From positions 281,501-345,500 of the forward strand of contig CALSTS010000006.1 in the NCBI GenBank assembly GCA_943789335.1: a DNA stretch of 64,000 nt, given 5' to 3'. The notes under the pieces are model-generated. The model was not told the DNA's origin, made no database searches, and was given only the letters and a program-made list of their open reading frames with translations. Numbering within the stretch: the first letter of the stretch is position 1; each line of letters starts with the position of its first letter. The translations under genes were made by a program, and so were the position numbers. Below are positions 43,389 through 53,192 of the stretch, one piece after another. The DNA is from an uncultured Pseudomonadales bacterium. GTDB lineage: Bacteria; Pseudomonadota; Gammaproteobacteria; Pseudomonadales; Pseudohongiellaceae.

Positions 43389-44255
43389 ATGAGTGAAGAA
43401 GCCGAAACATCATTAGATCGCCAGCAAAATCGCATTAGTCTTCTCAATGAAGCGAGACAACAGCATGAGGGTGAACAAGGCGAAATGCCTTTTGCTTTTG
43501 TTGCCGGCCAAGCATTCACTGATTTGCCAAAAGATTTATATATCCCACCTGATGCTCTTGAAATTTTTCTTGAAGCCTTTGAAGGCCCTCTCGACTTGCT
43601 GCTTTATCTGATTAGGCGACAGAATATTGATATTTTGAATATAAATATTGCTGATATCACTGAGCAGTACATTGCTTATGTTGAATTAATGGATGCTGCG
43701 CAATTTGAATTAGCCGCTGAATACCTTGTTATGGCAGCCATGTTGGCAGAAATTAAATCAAGATTTTTGCTGCCGAGAATGGAAGATGATGAGGAAGACG
43801 AAGAGGATCCTAGAGCACAACTTATCAGGCGTTTGCAAGAATATGAGCGTTATCGGGATGCAGCAGAGCAAATTGATGAAATGCCTAGAATCTACCGAGA
43901 TTTTCATTTGGCATCCGCAGAGATGCCTATATTGGAAAAAGAAATTCCGCTGCCGGATATTGATTTGCAGGAAATTTTAATGGCCTTTGCCGATGTTCTC
44001 AGACGTACTGACCTAAAAGAAAGTCATCATATACAGCGCCAGGCTCTATCTACTCGTGAAAAAATGTCACAAATATTATTACGCATTTCAGACAAACAAT
44101 TTACACCATTAACCTCCTTGGTTTTAAAGGATGAAGGTAAGTTAGGAATAGTGGTGACTTTTTTGGCGGTGATGGAATTAATTAAAGAATCGCTTGTAGA
44201 GTTAGTTCAAAGTGAGCCTTTTGCTCCAATTCATATCAAGGCAATAAGTACATGA
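43389..44255 (+). CDS. scpA: Segregation and condensation protein A
   Basis: 288-residue kleisin of the Smc-ScpAB condensin. After a variable N-terminal 55 residues, FLEAFEGPLDLLLYLIRRQNIDI and the helical DAAQFELAAEYLVMAAMLAEIKSRFLLP (Smc neck contact) are clear. An acidic EDDEEDEEDP linker precedes the C-terminal winged helix. The scpA stop overlaps scpB by 4 bases. No smc gene in the window. Confidence 0.95.
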   Translation: MSEEAETSLDRQQNRISLLNEARQQHEGEQGEMPFAFVAGQAFTDLPKDLYIPPDALEIFLEAFEGPLDLLLYLIRRQNIDILNINIADITEQYIAYVELMDAAQFELAAEYLVMAAMLAEIKSRFLLPRMEDDEEDEEDPRAQLIRRLQEYERYRDAAEQIDEMPRIYRDFHLASAEMPILEKEIPLPDIDLQEILMAFADVLRRTDLKESHHIQRQALSTREKMSQILLRISDKQFTPLTSLVLKDEGKLGIVVTFLAVMELIKESLVELVQSEPFAPIHIKAIST

Positions 44256-45115
44256 ATGACCTAGAAAAAATCAGACAAATTATCGAAGGCCTTTTGCTTA
44301 CGGCAGGTAAGCCTTTAACGCTTGATAAAATTGCAGAAATCTTTACCAAGGAAGAATTGCCTGAGCGCGAGGTATTGAAAACAGCTCTAGACGAGATTGA
44401 AAAGAGTTGTGAAGGGCGAGGCTTTGAACTCAAGAAAGTAGCTTCCGGTTATCGTCTTCAAGTACGCCAAGAGCTCAGTGATTGGATTGGTCGTTTGTGG
44501 GAAGAAAAACCACAACGTTATTCAAGAGCCTTATTAGAAACTTTGGCAATTATTGCCTACCGGCAACCAATCACGCGTGGTGACATAGAAAAAATTCGCG
44601 GTGTTGCAGTAAGTTCCAGTATTGTCCGTACCTTATTGGAAAGAGATTGGGTTAGGGTTGTTGGGCATCGTGATGTCCCTGGACGCCCAGCAATGTATGC
44701 ATCTACCCGTGGCTTTCTAGATTATTTCAATTTGCAAAACCTGAATGAGTTGCCGGCTTTAACAGACATTCGAGATATGGAAGGGCTGAATCAGGAACTA
44801 ACGCTTGAAGAAGAAAAACCAGAAGGCAAGGTGCTTGAATTCCCAAGCGTAGTGGAAGACGATGATGAAGTAATTGTAGCGGATGAAGAAGAACTTGCTG
44901 CGGCAGCAATTGGCACACGATCAATTGATGAAATTCTTGGAATAAAACAAGAAGCTGAAGATGATCAGGACGAGCTGTTTGAGGAATCTGAAGGCTCGGC
45001 GGAAGTGTCCGAGCAATCTGAAAACAATGGCAGTGAAACTGAAGAGCAATCTACGCAAGCTGAATTAGCAGAAAATATAGACGATCAAGATGATGAAGAT
45101 GAATCATTAGGCTGA
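44252..45115 (+). CDS. scpB: Segregation and condensation protein B
   Basis: 287 residues; two winged-helix domains (about 1-165) with IIEGLLLTAGKPLTLDKIAEIF, PQRYSRALLETLAIIAYRQPITRGDIEKIRGV split by short linkers, and GHRDVPGRPAMYASTRGFLDYF. The last 110 residues are a low-complexity acidic tail (runs such as VEDDDEVIVADEEE) that is probably disordered. It pairs with ScpA, to which it is coupled translationally. Confidence 0.95.
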   Translation: MNDLEKIRQIIEGLLLTAGKPLTLDKIAEIFTKEELPEREVLKTALDEIEKSCEGRGFELKKVASGYRLQVRQELSDWIGRLWEEKPQRYSRALLETLAIIAYRQPITRGDIEKIRGVAVSSSIVRTLLERDWVRVVGHRDVPGRPAMYASTRGFLDYFNLQNLNELPALTDIRDMEGLNQELTLEEEKPEGKVLEFPSVVEDDDEVIVADEEELAAAAIGTRSIDEILGIKQEAEDDQDELFEESEGSAEVSEQSENNGSETEEQSTQAELAENIDDQDDEDESLG

Positions 45116-45151
45116 TTAGTCGCCAAATAATTAATTTCGTGAGAAATCAAG

Positions 45152-45976
45152 ATGGATATAGTATTAGACGAAAAGTTACAAAAAGTGCTCGCTCGAGCGG
45201 GCTTCGGTTCTCGTCGTGAAATGGAGCATTGGATCAAGGCAGGCCGAGTTAAAGTAAACGGCAAAATAGCCACTCTCGGTGACCGAGTCAGCAGTAAAGA
45301 TAAAATTACTGTTGATGGTAAAAAACTTTCTGCGAATACTGCCAGGTCTGTCATTCAGACAGTTATTCTCTACAACAAACCCATTGGTGAAATTTGTTCA
45401 CGGAATGATCCAGAAGGTCGCCCTTCGGTATTTGATAAATTACCACGATTGCAGCATGCTCGTTGGGTAGCGGTAGGGCGTTTAGATATAAATACCAGTG
45501 GGCTATTATTGTTTACGACTGATGGAGAATTAGCCAATAAATTAATGCACCCATCTATGCAAATTGAACGTGAATATGCTGTGAGGGTGAATGGAGAAGT
45601 CTCAAAGGAAATGATTCAAAGTATGCATAATGGGGTTTTATTAGAAGATGGCTTAGCTAAATTTACCGATATACAGTTTTTTTCCGGTGAGGGGGCTAAC
45701 CAGTGGTATCACGTTGTTATCTTGGAAGGTCGGAATCGGGAAGTTAGACGTTTATGGGAATCTCAGGGTGTAAAAGTTAGTCGCTTAAAACGAGTCAGGT
45801 ATGGGAATGTTTTTATTCCCAGCGTTATTAAAGTAGGGCAATTTAGAGAAATGCCTGCTAGTGAAGTTAAAGAGTTGTACTCATTGGCAGGGCTAAGTTA
45901 CCGGCCATCTAAAAGCTATAAACAACAAAATAGCAAACAACATTCTGGCAAAAGTTTTTCCAGAAGTCGCCGATAG
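45152..45976 (+). CDS. rluB: 23S rRNA pseudouridine(2605) synthase RluB
   Basis: 274 residues. N-terminal S4 RNA-binding domain (LQKVLARAGFGSRREMEHWIKAGRVKVNG), then the RsuA-type catalytic domain with the aspartate in GRLDINTSGLLLFT, and GRNREVRRLWESQGVKVSRLKRVRYG. The C-terminus is a basic, disordered tail (KQQNSKQHSGKSFSRSRR). The rluB position after scpB is standard. Close relatives RluE and RluF lack this length and neighbourhood. Confidence 0.94.
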   Translation: MDIVLDEKLQKVLARAGFGSRREMEHWIKAGRVKVNGKIATLGDRVSSKDKITVDGKKLSANTARSVIQTVILYNKPIGEICSRNDPEGRPSVFDKLPRLQHARWVAVGRLDINTSGLLLFTTDGELANKLMHPSMQIEREYAVRVNGEVSKEMIQSMHNGVLLEDGLAKFTDIQFFSGEGANQWYHVVILEGRNREVRRLWESQGVKVSRLKRVRYGNVFIPSVIKVGQFREMPASEVKELYSLAGLSYRPSKSYKQQNSKQHSGKSFSRSRR

Positions 45977-46016
45977 AAACGTTAAAAGAATAAATCAAAA
46001 ACTTTGGGTCGCAGTT

Positions 46017-46589
46017 ATGAAACTATATGGTAATTCACCTTCCCCTTACGTTCGTCATTGTCGAATTGCTTTAATCGAATGCGGTCTAGATTATGAGTTT
46101 ATTCAGGCGGATGCGGCGCTTAGTGAAAAACTATCGCCCATGCAGAAAATTCCTTTTCTAGAATATTCTTTAGAGGGGCGTACAGAAATGCTGACAGATT
46201 CCAGTTCAATATTGCGCTATATTCGAGAAAAGGCTGGCCAAAAATTTCTACCAACAGTCGCTGAGTTGAATGATTTCTGTGCAGTTAATACCTTAATTGA
46301 TGCGCAAGTGAATTTATTTTTACTAAAAAGAGAAGGGCTTACCCCAGAAAGCGTGAGTTATTTGAAGCGTCAAGAGAGCAGAATACAAACAGGTTTCCAA
46401 GAGTTTGAAGCCAGGCATTATTCAAAACAAGCACCTTGGACGGATGTTGAGCTTAGGTTGGCTTGTTTTCTTGATTGGGTCCGTTTTAGAAAACATTTTA
46501 GCCTTGAACCTTATCCTGTGCTAAGCAATTTTCTTGAAGGCTTGGATGAATATGAGCCCTTTTTAGAAACGACTATAGTAGATATTTAA
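46017..46589 (+). CDS. Glutathione S-transferase family protein
   Basis: 190 residues. N-terminal thioredoxin-like GST domain begins MKLYGNSPSPYVRHCRIALIE, with the glutathione-binding LTDSSSILRYIRE (Ser in the usual ES/DS position, about residue 63). The C-terminal helical domain carries DVELRLACFLDWVRFR. It is convergent with yciK and 40 bases after rluB. The substrate is not predictable; a plain GST without special fusion. Confidence 0.88.
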   Translation: MKLYGNSPSPYVRHCRIALIECGLDYEFIQADAALSEKLSPMQKIPFLEYSLEGRTEMLTDSSSILRYIREKAGQKFLPTVAELNDFCAVNTLIDAQVNLFLLKREGLTPESVSYLKRQESRIQTGFQEFEARHYSKQAPWTDVELRLACFLDWVRFRKHFSLEPYPVLSNFLEGLDEYEPFLETTIVDI

Positions 46590-46615
46590 TAAATTTAAGC
46601 AACTCATTTAAAGAG

Positions 46616-47356
46616 TTATTGAGCATCAAATTGTTTGCCGTTTTCCTGTTCACTATCCTTACCCATCAGATATAAATATACCGGCATAATATCTTGCGCT
46701 TTCGCCAGCTTGTCCGGGTTTTCTGCAGGGAAAGCCTGACTACGCATCTTCGTGGCTGTAGCCCCAGGATTGATTGTATTCACTCTAATTTTTGAGGTGT
46801 TTTCTAATTCAAGAAACAAAACTCCGGCTAATGCTTCAGTAGCTGCTTTAGATACCGAGTAAGCGCCCCAATAGGCATAAGGTTTTCGGCCTGCGCTCGA
46901 AGAAGTGAATATGATTGAGGAATTGTGCGCCTCCTGCAATAAAGGTAGGCAGTATTTAGTTAGAGCGAACTGAGCATTTAGATTGGTTTGGATTACCTGG
47001 TTCCAGGTTGTTAAATTGTAACTTTGAATTGGAGTTAGCGTACCTAAGATAGACGCATTATTTAGTAGACCATCGAGCCTGCCAAATTCCTTATGAATAC
47101 TGTTGACTAGTTCTTGATATCGTTCCTCATTAGCTTCAATAAAGTCAAAAGGTGTTATGGCTGCCTGAGGGTTCCCAGCTTGTTCAATCTCATCATAGAC
47201 TTGCTCCAGCCTTTCAACATTTCGGCCCATTAGGATGACAGTGGCACCACATTCTGCATAAGCAAGTGCTGCGGCTTTGCCAATGCCTGAGCCAGCACCA
47301 CTGACCAATACGATTTTATCTTTTAATAAATCTGCCGGGGCTTGGTAATCAAACAT
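46616..47356 (-). CDS. yciK: Short-chain dehydrogenase/reductase YciK-like
   Basis: 246 residues of the classical SDR type. Cofactor motif SGAGSGIGKAAALAY (about 19-33), LNNASILGTLTP, and the catalytic Ser in FTSSSAGRKPYAYW with YSVSK. It is last in mtaD-ubiG-phosphatase-yciK, matching the Pseudomonas order. YciK-type enzymes have no settled substrate. Length normal. Confidence 0.9.
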   Translation of the reverse strand: MFDYQAPADLLKDKIVLVSGAGSGIGKAAALAYAECGATVILMGRNVERLEQVYDEIEQAGNPQAAITPFDFIEANEERYQELVNSIHKEFGRLDGLLNNASILGTLTPIQSYNLTTWNQVIQTNLNAQFALTKYCLPLLQEAHNSSIIFTSSSAGRKPYAYWGAYSVSKAATEALAGVLFLELENTSKIRVNTINPGATATKMRSQAFPAENPDKLAKAQDIMPVYLYLMGKDSEQENGKQFDAQ

Positions 47357-47381
47357 ACTTTATCCCAATTTAAGTCAGTGT

Positions 47382-48038
47382 TCAGTCAAATAAAAAAGAA
47401 GCAATTTGTTGCGGAGAATCAACGATTAAATCCGGGTTCCAGTCTTGCAGTTGGATATGTTGTGGAAAGTAACCCCAGCTTACTGCAATGGTCGTAATCT
47501 TGGCATTTTTTCCAGCATCAATGTCACGTTTGTGATCGCCAACATAAATGCATTCTCCTGGACCACAATTCAATGTTTTACATGCTAATAATAAACTCTC
47601 AGGAGAGGGTTTTGCTTGGCTTACATGATCTGCGCAAACTACTAATGAGGCGCTTTGCATTGCTTGAAAATTCTTTAGCAAAGGCGTGGTGAAGCGTGAT
47701 GGTTTGTTGGTGACTACTCCCCATTGAAAGTTTTCATTATTAATCCTCTGGATCAGCTCAGGTATACCCTCAAATAATTCTGCTTCGGTATCAATGATTT
47801 TGATGGCATATAAATCAAGCAGTTCTTGTAAATAAGTGTCAAAATTTTCATGAGACTCATCAATGCTAAAGCCTAGTTTTATCAATGCCCTGGCGCCATC
47901 TGAGACGGTTTCTTTAACCTTGGCATGAGTAATTTCATCTCTACCATATTGCTGTAGGAGTTGATTGAGTACCTGGGTGAAATCTTTGGCTGTATCTAGC
48001 AAGGTGCCATCGAGATCAAAAAGAACGTGTTTGCTCAC
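47382..48038 (-). CDS. gph: HAD-family phosphatase, phosphoglycolate phosphatase / MupP-like
   Basis: 218 residues of the HAD subfamily IA. Motif I is DLDGTLLDT (about 7-15), motif II VVTNKPSRF, motif III KPSPESL, and motif IV YVGDHKRDIDAG. Gph removes phosphate from 2-phosphoglycolate; the gene in this exact position of Pseudomonas, between ubiG and yciK, is MupP, which dephosphorylates MurNAc-6-phosphate in cell-wall recycling. Synteny favours MupP, but sequence alone does not separate the two. 14 bases after ubiG. Confidence 0.9.
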   Translation of the reverse strand: MSKHVLFDLDGTLLDTAKDFTQVLNQLLQQYGRDEITHAKVKETVSDGARALIKLGFSIDESHENFDTYLQELLDLYAIKIIDTEAELFEGIPELIQRINNENFQWGVVTNKPSRFTTPLLKNFQAMQSASLVVCADHVSQAKPSPESLLLACKTLNCGPGECIYVGDHKRDIDAGKNAKITTIAVSWGYFPQHIQLQDWNPDLIVDSPQQIASFLFD

Positions 48039-48052
48039 AAATAGCCTACTTT

Positions 48053-48766
48053 TTATTTAGTTTTCTTTAAATACATTAAATAATTAACATCAACATTATG
48101 TGATAAACGATATTTCTTGGTTAGCGGGTTGTAGGTCATGCCGGTAAGAGTATCTAGATCTAGAGAGGCATCACGAGCAAATTGAGCCATTTCAGAAGGG
48201 CGTATAAACTTTTTATAGTCATGAGTGCCTTTAGGTAGCATCTGTAAAATATATTCAGCACCTAGAATGGCAAATAGATAAGATTTTGGATTCCGATTGA
48301 TCGTTGAAACGAATAAGTGTCCATCGGGTTTAAGCAAAGTATGGCAGGCTTTTAAAATGGATGCAGGGTCTGGCACGTGCTCCAGCATTTCCAGGCATGT
48401 TACAACATTAAATTCACCTGCATGTTTTTCAGCAAATTTTTCTGCCGAAGATTGCTGGTAGTCTATTTCAAGTTGGCTTTCCAGCAAGTGGAGTTTAGCA
48501 ACAGCTAATGGCGCTTCTCCCATATCAATGCCAGTTACCTGAGCACCTCTATGAGCCATTGCTTCAGCCAGAATGCCTCCGCCACAACCAATATCTAAGA
48601 CCTTAAGTTGCGCAAGATTAATTTTTGAATCAATAAAGCCCATACGTAAGGGGTTGATATCATGCAGTGGTTTGAACTCACTATTTCGATCCCACCAGCG
48701 TGACGCTAAAGCTTCAAACTTAGCTATTTCACTGTAATCAATATTGGTATCTATCAGTTTAGTCAA
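48053..48766 (-). CDS. ubiG: Ubiquinone biosynthesis O-methyltransferase UbiG
   Basis: 237 residues. S-adenosylmethionine methyltransferase for both O-methylation steps in ubiquinone synthesis. [26 protein letters not shown] is the family start; motif I is [16 protein letters not shown], post-[11 protein letters not shown], and [13 protein letters not shown] follows; [16 protein letters not shown] is near the C-terminus. 37 bases after mtaD, followed by the phosphatase gene. Confidence 0.96.
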   Translation of the reverse strand: MTKLIDTNIDYSEIAKFEALASRWWDRNSEFKPLHDINPLRMGFIDSKINLAQLKVLDIGCGGGILAEAMAHRGAQVTGIDMGEAPLAVAKLHLLESQLEIDYQQSSAEKFAEKHAGEFNVVTCLEMLEHVPDPASILKACHTLLKPDGHLFVSTINRNPKSYLFAILGAEYILQMLPKGTHDYKKFIRPSEMAQFARDASLDLDTLTGMTYNPLTKKYRLSHNVDVNYLMYLKKTK

Positions 48767-48803
48767 GGAATGTTCCTTTTCGTCCTATCTGCGTTAGGCG
48801 TGT

Positions 48804-50147
48804 TTAAGCTGTTTGAATCTTTTCAGCCCAATGCTGCGCTTTATCTTTTAGAATTTCTTCATTTGTGTGTGTAAATTTGCCATCTTCAACATTTAGTTTG
48901 CCAGCAACCCAAACGTGACTAACTTGCGAGGCTTGTGCACTGTATATCAAAGTAGATACAGGATCATATACGGGGATAGTGTTGACATGGTTTAGATTGA
49001 CGGCAGTTATATCAGCAAATTTTCCTGACTCCAGTGTTCCAATATGATCAATTAAACCTATTTGTTTGGCGCCATTCACCGTGGCCATGGCGAGGACATC
49101 CCAGGCAGATAAGGAGCTTGCATTACCGGAATTACCTTTGCCAATTAAGGCAGCTAGGCGCATTTCATTGAGCATATTGAGTTCGTTGTTGCTAGCGCAG
49201 CCATCAGTGCCGAGAGCAACATTAACTCCTGCGTCACTTAATTTCACAGAAGGGCAAAAGCCACTAGCAAGCTTTAAGTTAGAAGCAGGGCAATGCACAA
49301 CAGAGACGCCACTATCTGCGATCAATTGTATTTCTTCATCATTTAGATGAGTCATATGCACGCATTGCAAATTCGGAATCATTAAGCCTAAATCGTGCAA
49401 GCGTGAGAGGGGTCTCTTGCCACTTTTAGCGATTTCTTCTTCAACTTCTTGCAAGGTTTCATGTACATGCATATGGATGTTTATATCTAACTCATTGGCT
49501 AGAGTAGCGATTTTCTGTAAGGGCTCATCAGAAACGGTGTAAGGAGCATGAGGCCCAAATCCTACATAAATATGTTCGTTGTTTTTGTAGTTGTCGTGCA
49601 ACTCCATCGCCTTATGTATGTATTCTTCTGAGTTTTGTGCCCAGATAGTTGGGAAATCCAGCACCGGAGAAACAAGGTGCGCGCGAATATTGTGCTTAAT
49701 TGCTGCCTTGGCAACATGGTCAGGAAAAAAGTACATGTCCGTGAAAGTAGTGGTGCCCGCAAGAAGCATTTCTGCGATGGCAAGTTCTGCGCCGTCACTA
49801 ACGAATTCTTCACTAACCCATAGCCCTTCAGCCGGCCAGATTTTTTCTTCTAGCCAGGCTTTTAAGGTTAAATCATCCGCGAACCCTTTGAATAAACTCA
49901 TGGCGGCATGACCATGAGAGTTAATTAAGCCGGGGATAACAACATGCTGATTTAGCTGGCAAGTATTATTGCTATGAAAATATTTTTCAGCTTCATTATT
50001 GGGGAGGATTTCGCGAATCAAATTTTGTTGAATTATCAGGCTATGATTTTCAAGAATTAAGCCCTTATCTGTCATGGGGATTAACCATTTCGCCTGAATG
50101 ATTGAGTCGACTTCCTGGCGGCTTTCAGAGACTTGGTTAGATGACAT
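48804..50147 (-). CDS. mtaD: 5-methylthioadenosine/S-adenosylhomocysteine deaminase (TRZ/ATZ family)
   Basis: 447-residue amidohydrolase. Metal-binding HGHAAM after PGLINS (about 76-85), the FADDLTLKAWLEEKIWPAE family stretch, HMHVHETLQEVEEE, and the Asp in LGTDGCASNNELNML. MtaD deaminates methylthioadenosine and SAH; other TRZ/ATZ members act on guanine or triazines. Divergent from gyrA and leading mtaD-ubiG-gph-yciK, as in Pseudomonas. Confidence 0.92.
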   Translation of the reverse strand: MSSNQVSESRQEVDSIIQAKWLIPMTDKGLILENHSLIIQQNLIREILPNNEAEKYFHSNNTCQLNQHVVIPGLINSHGHAAMSLFKGFADDLTLKAWLEEKIWPAEGLWVSEEFVSDGAELAIAEMLLAGTTTFTDMYFFPDHVAKAAIKHNIRAHLVSPVLDFPTIWAQNSEEYIHKAMELHDNYKNNEHIYVGFGPHAPYTVSDEPLQKIATLANELDINIHMHVHETLQEVEEEIAKSGKRPLSRLHDLGLMIPNLQCVHMTHLNDEEIQLIADSGVSVVHCPASNLKLASGFCPSVKLSDAGVNVALGTDGCASNNELNMLNEMRLAALIGKGNSGNASSLSAWDVLAMATVNGAKQIGLIDHIGTLESGKFADITAVNLNHVNTIPVYDPVSTLIYSAQASQVSHVWVAGKLNVEDGKFTHTNEEILKDKAQHWAEKIQTA

Positions 50148-50317
50148 AAAAAGGCTGACTGGTTGTTAATAATTACTGTTGGCGGCAGTATACCGATTAT
50201 TGTCAAAAGTAGGTACTTTCATAACCTGCCTTAGCAAGCTTCTAATAAGCCTTATTATCAGTGCTTTTTTAGACCTTTTCATAGCCAATTTATAGTCATG
50301 TTTTAGGTCAGTTTTCA

Positions 50318-50348
50318 CTGTCAGTATTGGGCCTAAATGTGCTAGAAT
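50318..50348 (+). promoter_or_regulatory. Candidate extended -10 promoter of gyrA
   Basis: TGCTAGAAT (50340-50348) is an extended -10 element; CTGTCA at 50318-50323 could be the -35, although 19 bases away. The leader before the gyrA ATG is about 85 bases. The rest of the 292-base mtaD-gyrA gap shows no gene. Confidence 0.5.
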
Positions 50349-50439
50349 TTGGTGCATTAAATTAGTCATTTTTTAATCAGCTAACAGTCTATAAAAAGAA
50401 CAGTGCTGGCGGGTTAAATCAAGGGACAAAAAGTATTAT

Positions 50440-53192
50440 ATGTCAGATATTATTGATCAAAATGAAGATCAGAACGGCGGTCAGATACAGTCAGTTACCA
50501 TAGAAAGTGAAATGCGCCAGTCCTATCTGGATTACGCCATGAGCGTGATTGTAGGTAGGGCGCTCCCAGATGTTAGGGATGGCCTCAAACCAGTGCACAG
50601 ACGCGTGTTGTTTGCTATGAATGTGCTTTCAAATGATTACAACAAACCTTATAAAAAAATCTGCCCGTGTGGTCGGTGATGTTATTGGTAAGTATCACCC
50701 CCACGGTGATTCTGCTGTATACGAAACTATAGTGCGTATGGCGCAGGATTTTTCCTTGCGCTATCCCCTGGTAGACGGCCAGGGTAATTTTGGTTCGATA
50801 GATGGCGATTCTGCTGCAGCCATGCGATATACCGAAATTCGCATGAAGAGGATTGCCCATGATTTATTGGCCGATTTAGATAAAGAGACCGTAGATTTTT
50901 CTGAAAATTATGATGGTACTGAAGAAATTCCTGATGTTCTGCCGACACGTGTTCCTAATCTTTTAATTAATGGCTCATCTGGTATTGCGGTTGGTATGGC
51001 AACCAATATTCCTCCACATAATCTCAGAGAAGTAATCAGTGCGACTTTTGCTTTAATGGATAACGAAGAAATTGAAATTGATGAATTAATGCAGCATATA
51101 CAAGGTCCCGATTTTCCTACGGCAGCAATAATTAATGGACGTGCGGGTATTGTTCAAGCCTACCGTACAGGACGTGGGAAAATTTATATGCGCTCACGTG
51201 CAGTTGTAGAAGAAAATGAAAAAACGGGCAGACAAACTATTATCGTTAGTGAGATTCCTTATCAGTTAAATAAAGCGCGATTAATTGAGCGCATCGCTGA
51301 GCTTGTTAAAGAAAAGAAACTTGAAGGCATTAGTGAGCTTAGAGATGAGTCTGATAAAGACGGTTTACGCATCGTTATCGAACTGCGTAAAGGTGAGGTT
51401 GGAGATGTTGTGCTCAACAATCTTTATGCACAGACCCAAATGCAAATGGTGTTTGGCATAAATATGGTTGCTCTGGTTGATGGCCAACCAAAAATATTAA
51501 ATTTAAAAGAGATCCTAGACGCGTTTATTCAGCATAGGCGTGAAGTAGTCACTCGTCGTACAGTTTATTTACTCCGTAAAGCTAGAGAAAAAGGACATAT
51601 ATTGGAAGGTTTTGGCAGTTGCTTTAGCCAACATTGATGCGGTCATTGAGTTAATCAAAACTTCCCCGAGTTCTGCAGAAGCCAGAGTAAAACTATTGGA
51701 ACGCGCCTGGAATTCAGAAGGTGTATTAGCGATGCTGGGCTCTGATCCAAATGCTTGTCGCCCGCATGATTTACCTGAGCAATATGGCTTAAAAGATAAA
51801 GAATATTTCCTTTCGCCTGATCAAGCTCAAGCCATACTGGAATTACGTTTACACAGACTGACAGGCCTTGAGCAAGAGAAGTTGATTAATGACTACAAGG
51901 AGTTGTTAAAGCAGATATCTGAGTACATGGAAATATTGGCGAATAATAGTCGTTTGATGGAAGTTATTCGAACTGAGTTAGAAGAGATAAATGAAAGTTA
52001 TGGTGATGAACGTAAAACTGAAATTCAGGATTCTCAATTAGACCTGACTGTCGAAGATTTGATCACTGAGGAAGATAGAGTGGTGACTATTTCTCAGACA
52101 GGCTATGCCAAAAGTCAGCCTTTATCAGATTATCAGGCGCAACGACGAGGTGGCCGAGGAAAAGCTGCAGCGACGGTTAAAGAAGAAGATTTTGTTGAGC
52201 ATTTATTAGTGGCAAGTAGCCATGACACGCTGTTGTGCTTTACTACAACAGGTAAAGTGTTCTGGATAAAAGTCTTCCATATCCCCGTTGCCAGCAGAAC
52301 CGCTCGAGGTAAACCTATTGTTAATATCTTGCCATTGGAAGAAGGTGAAAATATCACCAGTATGTTGCCAATTCGGGAATATGCGGAAGATGAATTTGTC
52401 TTTATGGCGACATCTAACGGCACTGTTAAAAAAGTGGCCTTGACCAATTTTGCTCGCCAGCGCAGTGTCGGTTTACGTGCGATTGAATTGGATGAAGGTG
52501 ATACTTTGGTTAAAACCGCTATTACCAATGGTGAGAAAGATGTCTTGCTATATAGTAGTTCCGGTAGAGCAACTCGGTTTAATGAGACCACTATTCGTGC
52601 AATGGGCAGGACTGCACGAGGGGTTAGAGGCATTAGACTGGATGAAGCTTGTTATATGGTAGATATGATAATTCCTGAAGAGAATGGGCAAATACTTGCG
52701 GTTAGTGAAAATGGATATGGCAAACGAACTCCTGTCGAAGAGTTTCCTTGCAAAGGTCGTGGCGGCAAAGGCGTTATAGGCATGAAAACCGGCGAACGCA
52801 ACGGAGCGATTGTGGGTGCTGTACAAGTGTTCGAAGGCGATGAAATCATGTTGATCAGCGATAAAGGGACTCTTGTTCGGACTCGAACTGAGGAAATTTC
52901 TTCCCAAGGCAGGAATACTCAGGGCGTGCGTCTGATCAAATTAAAAGAAGGCGAAAATCTGGTTGGTTTAGAGCGTATAGAAGAGCCAGAAGAAGAGCCC
53001 GTATATGAAGATGAGCCGGATGAAGATTTTAGTAAAAATACAACTAAGGTCACGAGTCAAGAATCAACTGAGAATGTGATGGATTCATCAGTAAGCAATG
53101 CTGGAGATAGTGCTGGAGACAGTGCTGGAGAAGATTCCAGCAAAGACTCTGCTGATGATAATGAAGAAAATCCACCAGTAGACGATGAATGA
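50440..53192 (+). pseudogene. gyrA: DNA gyrase subunit A, interrupted by two frameshifts (probable sequence errors)
   Basis: Three consecutive frames together form a full GyrA of about 917 residues. Frame 1 runs MSDIIDQ to NKPYKK; frame 2 resumes at [17 protein letters not shown], including the catalytic Tyr in [10 protein letters not shown], to [11 protein letters not shown]; frame 3 continues [13 protein letters not shown] to 53192, with the CTD blades and the GyrA box QRRGGRG. Break 1 is at a run of seven A (50653-50659), break 2 at four T (51610-51613); removing one base at each restores the E. coli alignment. The tail (about the last 70 residues) is acidic and Ser/Asp-rich. An essential gene with homopolymer breaks points to sequence error. 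Confidence 0.93.

Noticed and set aside
50166-50369. 67-residue minus-strand frame in the mtaD-gyrA gap
   Set aside because: No ribosome binding site or recognisable family, and it covers the extended -10 promoter of gyrA.
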